Assembly (NCBI GenBank): GCA_963580455.1
Contig: OY756957.1
Location: forward strand, 26,256,501-26,320,500
Direction: 5' to 3'
Length of the DNA: 64,000 nucleotides
From: Euonymus europaeus
Lineage: Eukaryota > Streptophyta > Magnoliopsida > Celastrales > Celastraceae
The position numbers were made by a program, and so were the translations under genes. Within the stretch, counting starts at the first letter, position 1, and each line of letters begins with the position of its first letter. This document shows positions 29,953-41,784 of this stretch, in pieces. The notes beneath the pieces were generated by a model. That model searched no databases. It had not been told where the DNA came from and saw only the letters and a list, made by a program, of their open reading frames with translations.

Positions 29953-30237
29953 TCAAGAATCGCTGTAATCACGCCAACAAATGAGCATCGTAACGCACCG
30001 CCTCATAATATAAAACCTGGCTCTCTGTTCCTTGACCAATCTGGCACACTTTCTACTGAAAGAACACCGCCTGTGAGAATTCTTCATGAGAGGAGTGGTG
30101 GTAGTAGTTGTAGTAGTAGTAGTGGAGGATCTGCTTCTCGACAGTCCTTTCTTCGACAACTTCCACTTATCATCGAAGTAAAATTGTGGAGGAGCACTAA
30201 CACTGTGTGAGAGAGTACTAGCCATACTTGAATACAA
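29953..30237 (-). CDS. ROTUNDIFOLIA-like / DEVIL (RTFL/DVL) small polypeptide
   Basis: A 94-residue protein of a plant-specific family of small, plasma-membrane-associated peptides that alter organ shape and polar cell proliferation when over-expressed. The diagnostic C-terminal RTF domain is intact over about 29 residues (CSFSRKCARLVKEQRARFYI, then MRRCVTMLICWRDYSDS). The variable N-terminus contains FYFDDKWKLSKKGLSRSRSS and a run of ten threonines. Two candidate starts exist, Met1 (30235-30237) and Met5 (30223-30225, MASTLS); the second matches the usual family start. Intronless, as is typical. The longer plus-strand frame at 29797-30210 is an antisense shadow. A CTTCCT repeat at about 29766-29793 lies in the 3' untranslated region. 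Confidence 0.93.
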   Translation of the reverse strand: MYSSMASTLSHSVSAPPQFYFDDKWKLSKKGLSRSRSSTTTTTTTTTTPLMKNSHRRCSFSRKCARLVKEQRARFYIMRRCVTMLICWRDYSDS

Positions 30238-30386
30238 AACAAAACACTATTTCTCCTTTTTTATTGCAAAGAGAAAGAGAGAGAGAGAGAGAAGTCGGGT
30301 GAAAACAAGAAGTGAAAACAGTGGGTATTGCAGAGAGACAGTGATGAGTCTTAGGAGAAGGAAGACGAAGGGTAGGTTAGGGTCAG

Positions 30387-30394
30387 TATTTATA
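30387..30394 (-). promoter_or_regulatory. TATA box of the RTFL/DVL gene
   Basis: Reads TATAAATA on the minus strand, about 150 bases upstream of the RTFL start codon. The predicted leader of about 120 bases contains a GA/TC-rich run at 30278-30292. Confidence 0.55.
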
Positions 30395-30419
30395 ATAGGT
30401 CTGGCAAATGGGTCTGAGC

Positions 30420-32445
30420 ATCACCTGGGCCTTTAAAGGGCCCACTTTAATATTTTTTCAATTTCATTTAAAGTTAATTGTGAATATTTAAATTAATAGA
30501 GTGAGTGAGTGAGTGAAATGGGTTCCCAAGACAGACGTCAATACGTCCGTCATGCAGGCAGGACTCCGTAATTTGATGCAGAGAGAGAGAGAGAGAGAGT
30601 GAGAGGGTTTTACTAATTAATGCAGGAAATCTCACTGAGCTTTATTTACATTGTTGGTGGCGTGGGGCTCTTATTAAACTGTGAAGTTTTACAGGACTTA
30701 AAAATGGCAAAAGATCCTTGAGGATCATCTTAGAGAGAGGATCCTGACCATCCAGTAAATTCTGTATAACAGAAACAAAAACTTAACAGTTCCTTTTTCA
30801 GTTTTTCCATTGGGGTATTGTCCGCTCTGTTCTAAAACCCGTATATTTTTTTGTTTGGCATTAAAGATGGTGGCACCGTAGAAGGTGTGTGCTCCTGCTT
30901 ATTCTTGGTACTTACTCTCTAAAGTCTAAATGTTGTGAAACATTTTTTCTCTTGACGTGTGCCAAAAATTTTACTTTTAACTTTTTTTGTTTAAATTGAC
31001 ACTTTAATTATATATATGGTATTTCATAAGAGCTATCTTACAAATTAAAATTCTTATATGGTAAATATATACTAAAATGTGTGAGTGTATATATAATGTT
31101 GTATTTTATTGAACCTGGTGGAACCTTTGAACTTTAAAACGAAGAATTTATCGATTCGATGACCGGTCCAATTTTCAAAATCTTGGTAACAATAGGAATG
31201 GATTAAAAACTTAGGGTTTAGAGTTTACCAATATCAATTCAAATAAAAGAATTCTATAATTTGGATATATATAAACCCAAAGATATATATATATATATAT
31301 ACCCAATAAAAGAATTCTATAATAAGAGTATTAAGTAGTATCGAGTCACCAATGAGACGGGTTATGGGACAGATTCGACCCTACCCCGTATGCGGATCGA
31401 GTTTTTTTGCCCAATCCCCGCCCTGTTCCAATGTACGTCAGATCGGGAGAAATCCTCACGGGATTGGGTGGGGAAAAATTGTTATCCCTAATTAATAGTT
31501 GATGAGAATCTTTTATGATTAATACTAGCAATATTTAGTGAATCGAATAAGTTGGTATGTTTGATTAACACTAACATAAATAATGCAACAAGGAATTAGA
31601 TACTAAAAAAGCACTTTAAGATGTAAATCAGTAATAGTGAAACAAATTATATTAATTGAATAAGTAAAACACTAGGGTTCCTAATTCCACCGTCACCTAT
31701 CCAATTTCATCCCCTTGACTTTATCAATGTGTAACTATTACTAATTATTGACAATCGATCTCCTTTATCTATTAAATGCTCAATTCTTGGTTGCATTAAA
31801 AGGATTCCTTTCACTAACCCCTGTTATTTCTAGCACCCGCATTTAAGTGACAAAAACCCATTAAGATTGGTGGATAATCACATAACGATTGCATCAAGCA
31901 TGTTTTTATATTCCTATGACACATGGACTCTATGGATCTATGGTAAGATGCAATTCCTAGATATCTTCTTCCAGTCTCAATCCAAGCATCAAATCAATTG
32001 AATGGTGATCAACCATTCAAAATTATTAAACACAACCATAAATACTCAATAATATGCATAAATCAATAGATTATCAAGTCAAAGTTCATTGAAACTTCAA
32101 AGTTAGATTACATTAATACCCTAATGAGAGGATTAGTTTCTGATAGTATTAAGAACAACACAAAAAACAATAAATACATTAATAGTAATAAGTAAAGAAA
32201 ATGATTAAAACCGGTATATCCACTTCCTCTCTCCCCTTCAATGTTCTTCAACTTCTTCCAAGGTATGAAAGTGGAGGCTAGGTCATCAGATAATCAAATA
32301 AATGAGGTATGAGCGTCTTATATACCTCCTCTAACCCTAGTGATGTTTAGTATACAAAAACATGTCATTGTGGCTTGGTCCCACTTAATTTGGGCAATAT
32401 TTGAGTAGCTAGTGAAGTCAAAAATCTGTGACAACTGTTTACATA
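30420..32445. other. Intergenic, no gene supported
   Basis: AT-rich with a (GA)n tract at 30580-30605 and (TA)n near 31283. Near 31270-31325 the strings AAAGAATTCTATAAT and ACCCAA(A/T) recur, a small local duplication. No conserved frame. Confidence 0.45.
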
Positions 32446-32448
32446 TTA

Positions 32449-33063
32449 AGGGGATGTTTGGTTGTTGGAATTGGGAGAGAATATAGGTGGTTTAGGGAAT
32501 GGAATAATCCATTCCATCATTTGGTTCACCAAATGTTGAGGGAATGGAATCAACCATTCCATTCCCTCCTCTCTCTCTCCCACAATTCTCATTCCCACGT
32601 TTTGATGTGGGATTAGGCAATTCAACATGGAATTGCGTTGGAAATGTCCATTTGACCCTCAGTTTCATTACACTTGAATCGTTAGATGAAAACAATGTCA
32701 TCCGTCCGATCATACTTGTTCATTAGACATGGCTAGGAACAATATATATAGTTAAAAGGGCATAATAGAGAAAACAAGTATTTTAATTTGTATATTAATT
32801 AATGTGTCATAATTTTAAACATGTTTTAATTTATTAAATTTTATTAATTTAATTATACTGATTTTATTTGTTCATTACACATGGTTGGAAACAATAAAAT
32901 GGATTTATTAATTATATATAGGTAAAAGGGCATAATAGAGAAAACACATATCTCATTCTCATTCTCATTCCCAGTTTTATACATACCAAACGTGAGAATC
33001 AAAATCTTATTCTCATTCTCATTCTCATTCCCACTCAAAACATTCTCAACAACAAACGACTAG
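32449..33063. mobile_element. MITE-like element with imperfect terminal repeats
   Basis: The left end reads GGGGATGTTTGGTTGTTGGAA. The right end, reversed, reads TAGTCGTTTGTTGTTGAGAA, similar with small indels. Inside, the phrase AAAAGGGCATAATAGAGAAA occurs twice (near 32754 and 32924), each preceded by a related CATTA(G/C)ACATGG string. CTCATTCTCATTC repeats crowd the right third. This resembles PIF/Harbinger- or hAT-type MITEs whose ends start with GTTTGGTT. The target duplication is not clear. Confidence 0.5.
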
Positions 33064-36000
33064 TAAGGGTTGATCGATTATCAAAATTCGGCAATTAATC
33101 CCCAAATTCTCTAGACTCTTTTGCCTTATTTTGTGATTGATTCATCGCTAGAAAAATAGATCCATCCTTAAACGATCTGTTGCTTTTAATCTCTTTTTAT
33201 TCCTTTTTTGCCTTTAATATGAAAGTAATATTAATCACAAGATTAGGCAGTCTCGATGTTCAATATCATCAAATGAAACAAAAATAATGTTAAATGGTAT
33301 ACGCAAGAGAGGTAAATATTGGACAGATGACTTATAAATGTGACATTGTAAATATCATCGAATTTTATTACAAGCAATACAAGTGGGAGTTTGGTGTTCC
33401 AATGATTTCACTCGTGCTTGTTTAATAGTGTGAAATTGTGAATCAATATGAACAGGAAATTAAAGCATCACTTGATTGTTGTTCAATGGTGGCAACACAT
33501 AAGGACAAGCTTGCCATGATTTTGCTCAAAGACCTGTATGTTGAGCATGCTCGACCTTAATTTAACACAATTTTCTTTTTTCTTCTGATTTCAAGAAAGA
33601 ATACGACAACCCCGTTCTTGATTTTCCAAAAAGTGGCTCCATATTTTTCAACCACACGTAAATATCCACCGAACACTGTTTATCTCTTTTGGGCAATTTT
33701 TGTTTTTGTTTTTGTTTTTCATTCTCTCTTTGCCTTTTTAAGGAAAATGCGTGGAAGTAAATAATCTTCTTCTAGGGTGAAGAAATTTTTACTCTTTTAC
33801 AGCCGGTGAAAAGAATGATTTGAGGGATGTGATCGTACATGAGAAGTAGAACCGACATGCGATTGATGGAGGGTCTTGATCAATCGAGAAGGAGGGAAGG
33901 TGGTGGGGTTCACATTTTACAGCGACACATCATTTGAAGTTATTGACCAATCAATAATGATGATTTTGAGGTTGGGGGAGGGTTTTGTACAAGAGATGGA
34001 CCCATCACTCCATTGAATACCGAAATGGATAATTTTCCATTGTCGTGATAACTTGTGGTAGGGTTTGTCAAAACGTAAATTTTGTGGGTTAATCATCAGA
34101 ATAATCTCGCGTTCTAAAATTCATCATATTAATTATTTGGATCACCAAACCCATATACTGTTTAAAGAGTTTGCATGGTTTTATCGAACGAGAATATTAT
34201 GTATCTTAACAACAAAGAGTGTCTCAATGGAGACATTATTCATGATTTTGAATTTTGAATTCTTAATTTGCCTCTAAATCTTGTGATGTATGTGTTGTCA
34301 CATAGAGTCATGGAGACTTTGAGAAACTTTTCATTGGAATAACTAGCAGCACCGTGAAACGAAACCCAGGAGTAGAATGGCGGAGCTCTCTCGTCTTCCT
34401 TAGTTAATACATTCTATTTATAGTGTAATGCTACGGATCTACGTGACATGTGATTCAACCATTGATTTTAAATACATATAAAGAGACCACTTAACATTCA
34501 ACACTTCACATTATTAGGGTCACTCACATCATAACATGCCAATGGACTATGAAGAAACCACCCGTCAATAAATCAAACTATTGTTCAACTTACAAGCAAT
34601 GGAATTCAATTCTTATTCTGCGTTTACTCTTTCATATGTAAGAAATTGCATTGAAGAGAATTGAGATTTTTGAAATGTTAAAATAGGGAGTAATAAATGT
34701 TTGATGAGGAGCATCAAAAGGGAGCTAATTAATCACATGGCGCACATGGCAACTATTTCGCATGTGGTCCATCTCCATATCCTCTGTTCAAAAACCAGAA
34801 AACAAATTGTGTTTCTCTACCTCTAGTCATTCAGACAGACCAAAAGTCCTTATTATCTCCTCTCTTTTCTTTTGGTCAACGGTCAACTTGTGCACGGGGA
34901 GGGAATCGGGAATCTCCTGTAAACCACTTGATTATTCTTTTTTTTTTTTTAAAAAAAGAAAGAGAACAAAAATAATATATTACTAGTTCCCCTGCTAAAA
35001 TCGAAATTAAAATTGGTCCCCCACCACCTAATTTTATAAGAATAATAATAAAATGAAAAATAGATCACATGTCAGCACAGTATTCCTTTCCCTTAGTAGC
35101 AATGTGGTTCTCGAATGCTAAAGTTAGTGTACTCTCTATAATTAATTACAAATGTTATGGTCAGAATAATTTAGACGGACTGCAGGGATTAGTTGGGGTT
35201 GATTAATTTTAGACCGACCAACATGGACAGAGATGAAAATCTTATTACAACAAAATGGGAAACGTTGAAACCAAGTCCAAGACAATCTTACATGAACCAA
35301 ACAAAAAGTAATTAAACGACAAGTCTTTTATATCTTTTCACTTGTAAATTAGATAGCATGCATCATCATCACCGTCCATATTTATAAAAAAAATTAGGAG
35401 AAATAGAGGAAATTTTTCGACATGTGAGTTGACATCAGTGGATGGAACGTATAAGCTTCTGAGCTGAGAAAATGAGCGTGTATAAAATGATATATTTGTT
35501 TTTGACGTACCAATACTTATTTCCTTTCTTGTATTTATATGCTCATTGATCACTAATTTTCTCCTAATCTTTAGAGAGTCATATTTAGAATCCTTTAATC
35601 TCGGAGAGTTCTGGGCCTTAATTTGATCATGTACCCAAATTAAACAGGTTGGAAGTATGGTTCGATCGACGAACTAATCGATGTTGTTAAATGGTGTTGA
35701 ATCCAAAAAAAAAATCTTGAGGCTTAATCTTGCCTTCATATATACACGAGTAAGCAAAGCAAAGATCTTTGGACTTTGGAGAAAGAAATCTCTTTTGATT
35801 AATTCATAACGTGCCAAATAAAGATTACAATAGTCATGGATATACTTATAGGACCCAAAACGTCTTAACCATGCACAAGGAAAGGAAACTCAAACCTATT
35901 CTACTTCGGTGACCATAATAAGTCCCAATTATTTCCCCATAATTACTCCTAATTTATGTTATAGGAATTCCCCGCTAGAAGAAACTCCATTATTTATTGT

Positions 36001-36191
36001 CTCCCCGTGCAAACACTTAGCCACTATTATTTCCTAATACAACACCAACACTCACGGCTACAAAATTCCTTTCTTGTACCATGTTGCAATCATCAGCCTA
36101 CCTTGAAGCTTCGCCAACCTCTTTGATGTATAACCATCGGCCGATTGTAGGCATTCTTTAGCACACCCACCCCTACTCTTCATCAAAAAGC
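33064..36191. other. Intergenic, no gene supported
   Basis: AT-rich DNA with a TTTTTG repeat near 33697. The section at 34425-34540 (GACATGTGATTCAACCATTGAT, then ACTTCACATTATTAG) is similar to 46930-47020 and is probably a dispersed MITE family shared between the two places. No coding region recognised. Confidence 0.45.
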
Positions 36192-37076
36192 TAAAGCATG
36201 CCATGTTCATTGGATTAGCGATCTTCACGTCTTATCTTCTTCTCTTTTTTAATGGGAGTTTATGGGTTGTCTTTGTTAATTTTTGTTTGTGATGATCATC
36301 ATCATTAGCTGAATTTGAGCGGTCAAAGTTTACAAAAACCAGACAAATTAAGGAATAATAAAAAGTGCAGTTGCTCGTGCTTTATGGGATCATGGAGCGG
36401 TTGGTAATGGTTTAAGACTTTAAGTCCCATAGTTTAGTTAATTACTTTCATTATCAAACTAACAACCACATTTCGGCCTCCTCTCTTCTTCTTATTTTTG
36501 TCCTCTTTCGGGACCACCAGTAATAATAATATTGTTTGGGTCTTTTTTTTTTTGATAAGATATTGTTTGGGTCATTGGATTATAGTTTTTCTGCATGAAT
36601 TCCTAAGACACACTGCTGTTTGTCTTGTTCATGGAGAATCGTGTGGGAAGGGAATGTCACATGCCTGGCCCCACTTAGCTTTTATGCCCAAACAAACAGT
36701 TAACCAAACTGCCAAGCCATAAATATTGACTCTTCATCAACTCAAACTTTTTTTTAGACTCAGAAAATAAAATATCTTTTTTTTATTGGAGTAATTTTTT
36801 TTTGCTTTTCCCTGTTCGAGAGTAAGTGAACAGAAATCAAATTTACAGCTAGGTACAAGAATCCTGTAAACAAATATATTCAAGACAAGGTGCTTATTTC
36901 TTTGATTAAATTAGTGATATACTCCATTAAAGATGATTATTGGAGCTTCTTGTCGAGATTTTGTCTAGCATTGCATTAATGCATTTGGTGTTCCTCGGAT
37001 CCTCATAATTAATTTCCATATATTTAATATAAATTTTGTTAACCAGCATATCTTTGTGTAAGATACATCTCCGTCT
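36192..37076. repeat. Diverged tandem duplication, copy A
   Basis: Collinear with 37550-38702. Shared landmarks in the same order are TAAAGCATGCC, CACATTTCGGC, CGGGACCACCA, AACTGCCAAGCCA, TATTGACT, TTTACAGCTAG, TTCTTGTCGAG, TTTGGTGTTCCTC and GATACATCTC. No reading frame is conserved between the copies, so the shared material is non-coding or the gene has been lost. Confidence 0.75.
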
Positions 37077-37092
37077 AATAATATATAGCTAG

Positions 37093-37305
37093 CTAGCTAG
37101 CTGCATTCTTGTCCATGGCGTTGATTGAGGAATTTCCAGTACACTGGCCTGAATTGATGTTTTCCTTCTTCTGCGTAAAGAAACTGGATTCCTCCTGACC
37201 AATTAAGGGGCTCCTCCTTAGGAAAGCCAGGGAAGCTAGGCTGGTGGTGATGGAGGTGACGATGGTATTTTCAGGTGTGCATATATTCTGTTGCCCGTTT
37301 GGCAT
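37093..37305 (-). CDS. Small open frame, unrecognised; possibly a terminal exon
   Basis: Seventy codons, polar and Ser/Thr-rich, starting MPNGQQNICTPENT and ending MDKNAAS. Just upstream on the minus strand is a splice-acceptor-like CATGCAG, after which the frame stays open (ALESQMPNGQQ), so it could be a 3' exon. It belongs to no family I recognise, has no counterpart in duplication copy B, and may be chance. Confidence 0.15.
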   Translation of the reverse strand: MPNGQQNICTPENTIVTSITTSLASLAFLRRSPLIGQEESSFFTQKKENINSGQCTGNSSINAMDKNAAS

Positions 37306-37549
37306 CTGAGACTCTAATGCTGCTGCATGAGATAAAGGCTATTAGCAAAGTTCTGGAGATTAACTAAGTTGACTTGGAACAAATCAGTCCCAATTGAATG
37401 TATTCAATTTAATTCAACTTGTCCTCGTGATTAATTAATTGGATCTTAAGTTAGTTAATCTATATTCAAAAAAATAAAAAATTAAAAAAGTTATGTTCTT
37501 CACACTTTAGTGTACATAACCCAAATGAGAATCAATTAATTGACTTGTT

Positions 37550-38702
37550 TAAAGCATGCCCATGTTCATTGGAGGAGCGAGCTTCACGTTTTTGTTTTTG
37601 TTTTTTGAAGGAAGTTTGTGGTATCTTTGTTATTAGATGAATTTGACCAGTCAAAGTCTAGATGACGAGAGCAATCATTAACTTTTAGAGTAAATTATTT
37701 AGGGCACAAAAGCAAGACAAATTAAGGAATAATAAATTAAAGAGGTGTTTTATGAGATCATGGGGTGGTTAGTTTTAGTTAATTAATTAACTAAAATTTT
37801 CATTATCAAATAACCACATTTCGGCGCTCTTTTTTATTTATTAATTTATCCATTTGTCTTCTTTCAATCCAAAATTCGGGACCACCAATAATGTTTTCGG
37901 CGTAGTTGGATTTGTCAAGACTTTCAAAAATTGCAAATGGTTTGGGTTAATTCAAACCGTGTGATTTATAATAAAAAAAAATCACATTTCTCCTCCATCA
38001 ACGACGTATTTTTTAAATTCAAATATCATTGAGTGAGTCGATTTAGAAAAATAAAATTGTGCGCACTCGATATGCTGACGAGAACCGATAAATTTAAAGC
38101 GGACATATCATTAGTGTGGGTGGACTGAAATTTCACATAGCATTACTTTTTTTTTATGATTATTCATGCTTCTATTTTTCGGTTTTTACGTTTTTTTTTA
38201 TATCAAATTAAGTTGGAGGGGAATGGCACATGCCCCCATGTGAGCAGACCTTTCATGTATACTCCTGTCAGCTTTTATGCCAAAACAAACAGCGCCGGAC
38301 GATAAACTGCCAAGCCAAAAATATTGACTGTTATTTACATGTGCTAGAGTCAAAGTTTACATTAGATACATAATATGCAAAAAAGATAGAGAGAATCGCT
38401 GATAACTTTTGTTTAAAGTAAATATATTTTACTGATCACCACCACTACTGTCTGTTAATGGGTGAACAGTGATAAAATTTACAGCTAGAAGAATCCTATA
38501 AACAAAAATATTATCAAGACAGCATGCTATTTTTTTGATTAAATTAGAGATATAGAGATGATTAATGGCCATGATTAGGAGCTTCTTGTCGAGCTTATGT
38601 CCAGCATGCTAAATGGATTTGGTGTTCCTCATAATTAATTAGTTTCAATTCTTAATAAAAAGTTTGTAACTGATGTATCTTTCTGTCGGATACATCTCTG
38701 TC
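37550..38702. repeat. Diverged tandem duplication, copy B
   Basis: Second copy of the unit at 36192-37076, offset 1358 bases at the left end. It is longer because of extra AT-rich sequence near 37900-38210. The conserved stretches fall in the same order as in copy A. Confidence 0.75.
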
Positions 38703-38800
38703 GTTGGAAAATCTTGCATGGCAATGCCAAATCATCGATCAGTTTTCAAAATCAACACTGCCAAGATCGCAAACTTTGTCATGTGATGAATACCTACAGT

Positions 38801-38802
<2 letters not shown>

Positions 38803-38837
<35 letters not shown>
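38803..38837. repeat. (TA)n microsatellite
   Basis: About 17 TA units in a row, just before the LTR start at 38867. Confidence 0.9.
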
Positions 38838-38841
<4 letters not shown>

Positions 38842-38905
38842 AATCAACATAATATATGTTAGCTATTGTAGTGACCAAAATTGGAACAAGCCCAATTGTC
38901 CTGAC

Positions 38906-40771
38906 CAATGTTTTTAATACCGTGCCGGTCATCGAACCGGTGTGATGACCAGTTCAAGGTTCAACCGGTTCAACCGGCCGGCACAAGCAAAAATGAGATT
39001 TTACGTATTTTTATCATTTCTAAACATGTTTCGAGTAATTTATAACCTATTTTAAGTCACACATAGCTGTTTTGACATTTCATAAATAAGGAAAAAACAA
39101 AAACTATCTCAAGTTTACATTAAGTACACAAACTAAAAGTTAAAAACATAAAATTACAAGTCCAAAACATAATCAACATTCATTCCATAACACAAATTTA
39201 ACTAAGATACGTCATGCACTTCGGCATTCATCTCTTGCCTCATTCTCATAGTCACTAAATGGCTTCCGTCATCTTCTTCTTCTACATCATCATCATCATC
39301 AATTAAATCCAACTCATTTGCAATAAAATCATCCACCTCACTTGCAACATTAGACCCACCTTTGAATAACACAAAATCATATAGTGTTAATGACTTTATT
39401 TTAAGAAATGCAAAATCAAAATCAAACACATAATACAAAAAAGAATCACCTTCATTAGAGACATTTTTTGGATTTGGAAGATAGTCCTCATTGTAAAGCA
39501 TACCCTCTAATTAATCAATGTCAAGGAAAGTTTGATTACTTTCATCTTCCATAATCCAAAAGTCAACATCATCTATGCTTTCATAGTCAATTGGATCAAA
39601 AGATTTTTTTTCAAGACTAAGCCTATAAAAATAAACAAAATAAGATTAAAAGTTAAAAACATTATAGGCTTATAACATTAACAAAAAGAGACAAATTATA
39701 AATAACTACCTTTCCTTCAAACGTAGATTGTAATGGACAAACACAAGATCATTCAATCTAGCATGCTCCAACCTATTCCTCTTCTTTGTGTGAATTCGTT
39801 CAAACACATTCCAATTTCTCTCACATCCCGAAGAAGAAGAAGTTTGGCTCAAGATTCTCATGGCTAATTTTTGAATATTTGGAGCACTATGTCCAAAAAC
39901 TCTCCACCATTCATCTACATAGGAAAAATAATAATTTTAAAGAAAACAAACACATAAGAATAATTCTAAACTTCAAAGGTAATAGAATTTAGAATTTACC
40001 GGGTTGCATGGTTTTTATTGAATCCATGGCAAGTTGTCGACTAAAACTCCCAAGTCTATCTTGATAAATTCCTACTTCTTCCATACATTTCTTTTGACTC
40101 TCATTGCAAGTGATTTTCTTCTCTACCATCTCAAGAAAACCATCCATCAACTCTGTTTTTGTAGAATAATTTTTCTTGTCATAAAAAAAAATAGGATTCA
40201 AAAGATAAGCTGCCGCATGGATATGTTGCCTAAGTTGTGATCTATCACTCTATGGCTCATTCTCTATGGCTCTATGCCTCTATCTCTATCAGGTCACAAA
40301 ACACAAATCAATCTCAAAATCAAAATGTCACCAACAGGTCCAACACGGCAACACTAGCTCCACTTACTGTTCTCTCGAAGTCGAAAGTCGAAAGAGGGAA
40401 GCACACGGCTGCTCCTCCCAGCTCCAGCTACGAAATCGAAGGGAGCTCCTCCAGTCTCCAGCACGGCGGCACAGGTGAAGGGAGCTCCTCCAGTCTCCAG
40501 CAGTCTCGAAGGCGAGTCGGCAGGTCACTGGTTCACGGCAGACTGCAGAGTCGCGTTTTCCTCCCAGCTCCACGCAGACGGCAGACGGCAGGCGGCTGAG
40601 TCGCGTTCGCGTTTTTCTTCCTCTGAATTATGATTTCATTTCTGATTTCTAACCTTTTTTTTGTTCTTTTTAGACCTAACCGGGCTCCCCGGTTTAAATG
40701 TGTATGCCGGACCGGACAGGTCACCGGTTCACGGTTCGACCGGCCGGTCCGGTCCGGCTCCAAAAACATTG
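38906..40771. mobile_element. hAT-superfamily DNA transposon, defective
   Basis: The outer ends are inverted: the left starts CAATGTTTTTAATACCG and the right ends GGCTCCAAAAACATTG. A perfect 8-base duplication GTCCTGAC flanks it (38898-38905 and 40772-40779), the hallmark length for hAT. Sub-terminal zones on both sides are crowded with ACCGG/CCGGT motifs, as in hAT sub-terminal transposase-binding regions. The interior carries a decayed hAT transposase C-terminus on the minus strand. The right third (about 40260-40620) is GC-rich and not transposase-like. Length 1866 bases. Confidence 0.9.
39202..40201 (-). pseudogene. hAT transposase C-terminal remnant
   Basis: Three pieces in order on the minus strand. 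The first, from 40201, starts NPIFFYDKKNYSTKTELMDG. The second, 39712-39916, is the hAT dimerisation region with EWWRVFGHSAPNIQKLAMRI, SSSSGCERNW and KRNRLEHARLNDLVFVHYNL. The third, ending at 39202, is an acidic tail (DLIDDDDDVEEEDDG). Introns or interruptions separate them (for example the acceptor CCTATGTAG before the second piece). The N-terminal BED finger and the catalytic part are absent, so it cannot encode an active transposase. Confidence 0.85.
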
Positions 40772-41599
40772 GTCCTGACACATTTGTATCTAGTAGGCAT
40801 TTGACTAGTCAAAAGTCCTATCATCCTTGACTACTTCACAAAGGGACCCAGTTTCAACTCGAACTCTGGTTACTAAAATGGTGTTCGCCATGGCCTTGAG
40901 CGATGGAGCTCGCCAATGTTGAAGATAGAGTAATCACGGATCTCGTTTACTCACGAGCTCGCCTGGTCGTTGGAGCACGCCTTTTTGCTGTGCACCTTGG
41001 AAGGACATTCACCTTCCCAAAGATAGGTTGTCCGACACGTCTGTCAGACTGCAGGTATTTTTTTTTCTTATGTTATATCCCTCATTTAATGCTAGAGTAT
41101 CACCTTTTTTGTTTAAATCGCCTTTTCAGTTGATCTGTTGTAAAGTAACCGTCACTTCGGTACATACCTGTCTTTTCAGTGTCAGTTTGTATTTTCGACG
41201 TCAAAGTACCTAACAACCCTTACTAAAAATAGTAAGAGAATGCTATAAATCCAACCCCACCTCCACTGGAGGAAAGGGATGCACATTTTTCTGAAGAACA
41301 AGAACACTCATCAATTTCACATCTCAGCCAGCTAACTCCCAAACACTGTCCCACTTTTCCCGGTCTCCACCACGGTTATTTGTCTGCTCTCCTTTATTGA
41401 AGCTGACTTGATCGTCGGAGCCCTAACGACCGGGCCCCCCACAATCCGGTCTTTGGGATCTTACGGTTTCATGTTCGAAGTGTGTGCAGGACTTGAAGCA
41501 TAGAAGAGTATTTCAGAAGATTGCCAGGGCCCACTGAAAGCTGAGCTGGTAGAAAGATTTGATTGTAGGTTTAGGGCTCTACAATTTGGCGCCAATCGT

Positions 41600-41784
41600 G
41601 GGGCCAAATGGTAGAAAGATTTGGTGTAGTGGTAGTGGCTCTCACCCAAAACCTCCAGGTCAAGGGTTCGAGCAGGCACAGAGGCGTATTAAAATCCACT
41701 GGGCCTAACCCTAGGCGAGACAATACCTCCTCGTGCTGGGCCCAGCCCACTCGACACACGTGTCGCCCCAGGCACACATGCGGG
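41600..41784 (+). mobile_element. SINE-like sequence with tRNA-type promoter boxes
   Basis: An A-box-like GTGTAGTGGTAGTGGCTCTC at about 41619-41638 and a B-box-like GGTCAAGGGTTCGAGC at about 41660-41675 have the spacing of a tRNA-derived internal promoter. This is the structure of a plant SINE head. It is GC-rich relative to surroundings and lies just after the LTR primer-binding site. No clear target duplication was found. Confidence 0.5.

Noticed and set aside
29797..30210. 137-codon plus-strand frame over the RTFL gene
   Set aside because: The minus strand carries the diagnostic RTF domain; the plus frame has no family features and is its antisense shadow.
38803..38837. Long (TA)n run considered as an origin or matrix attachment site
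   Set aside because: Such tracts recur throughout the window (43490, 44012, 45043, 49441, 63174) and carry no further signature.
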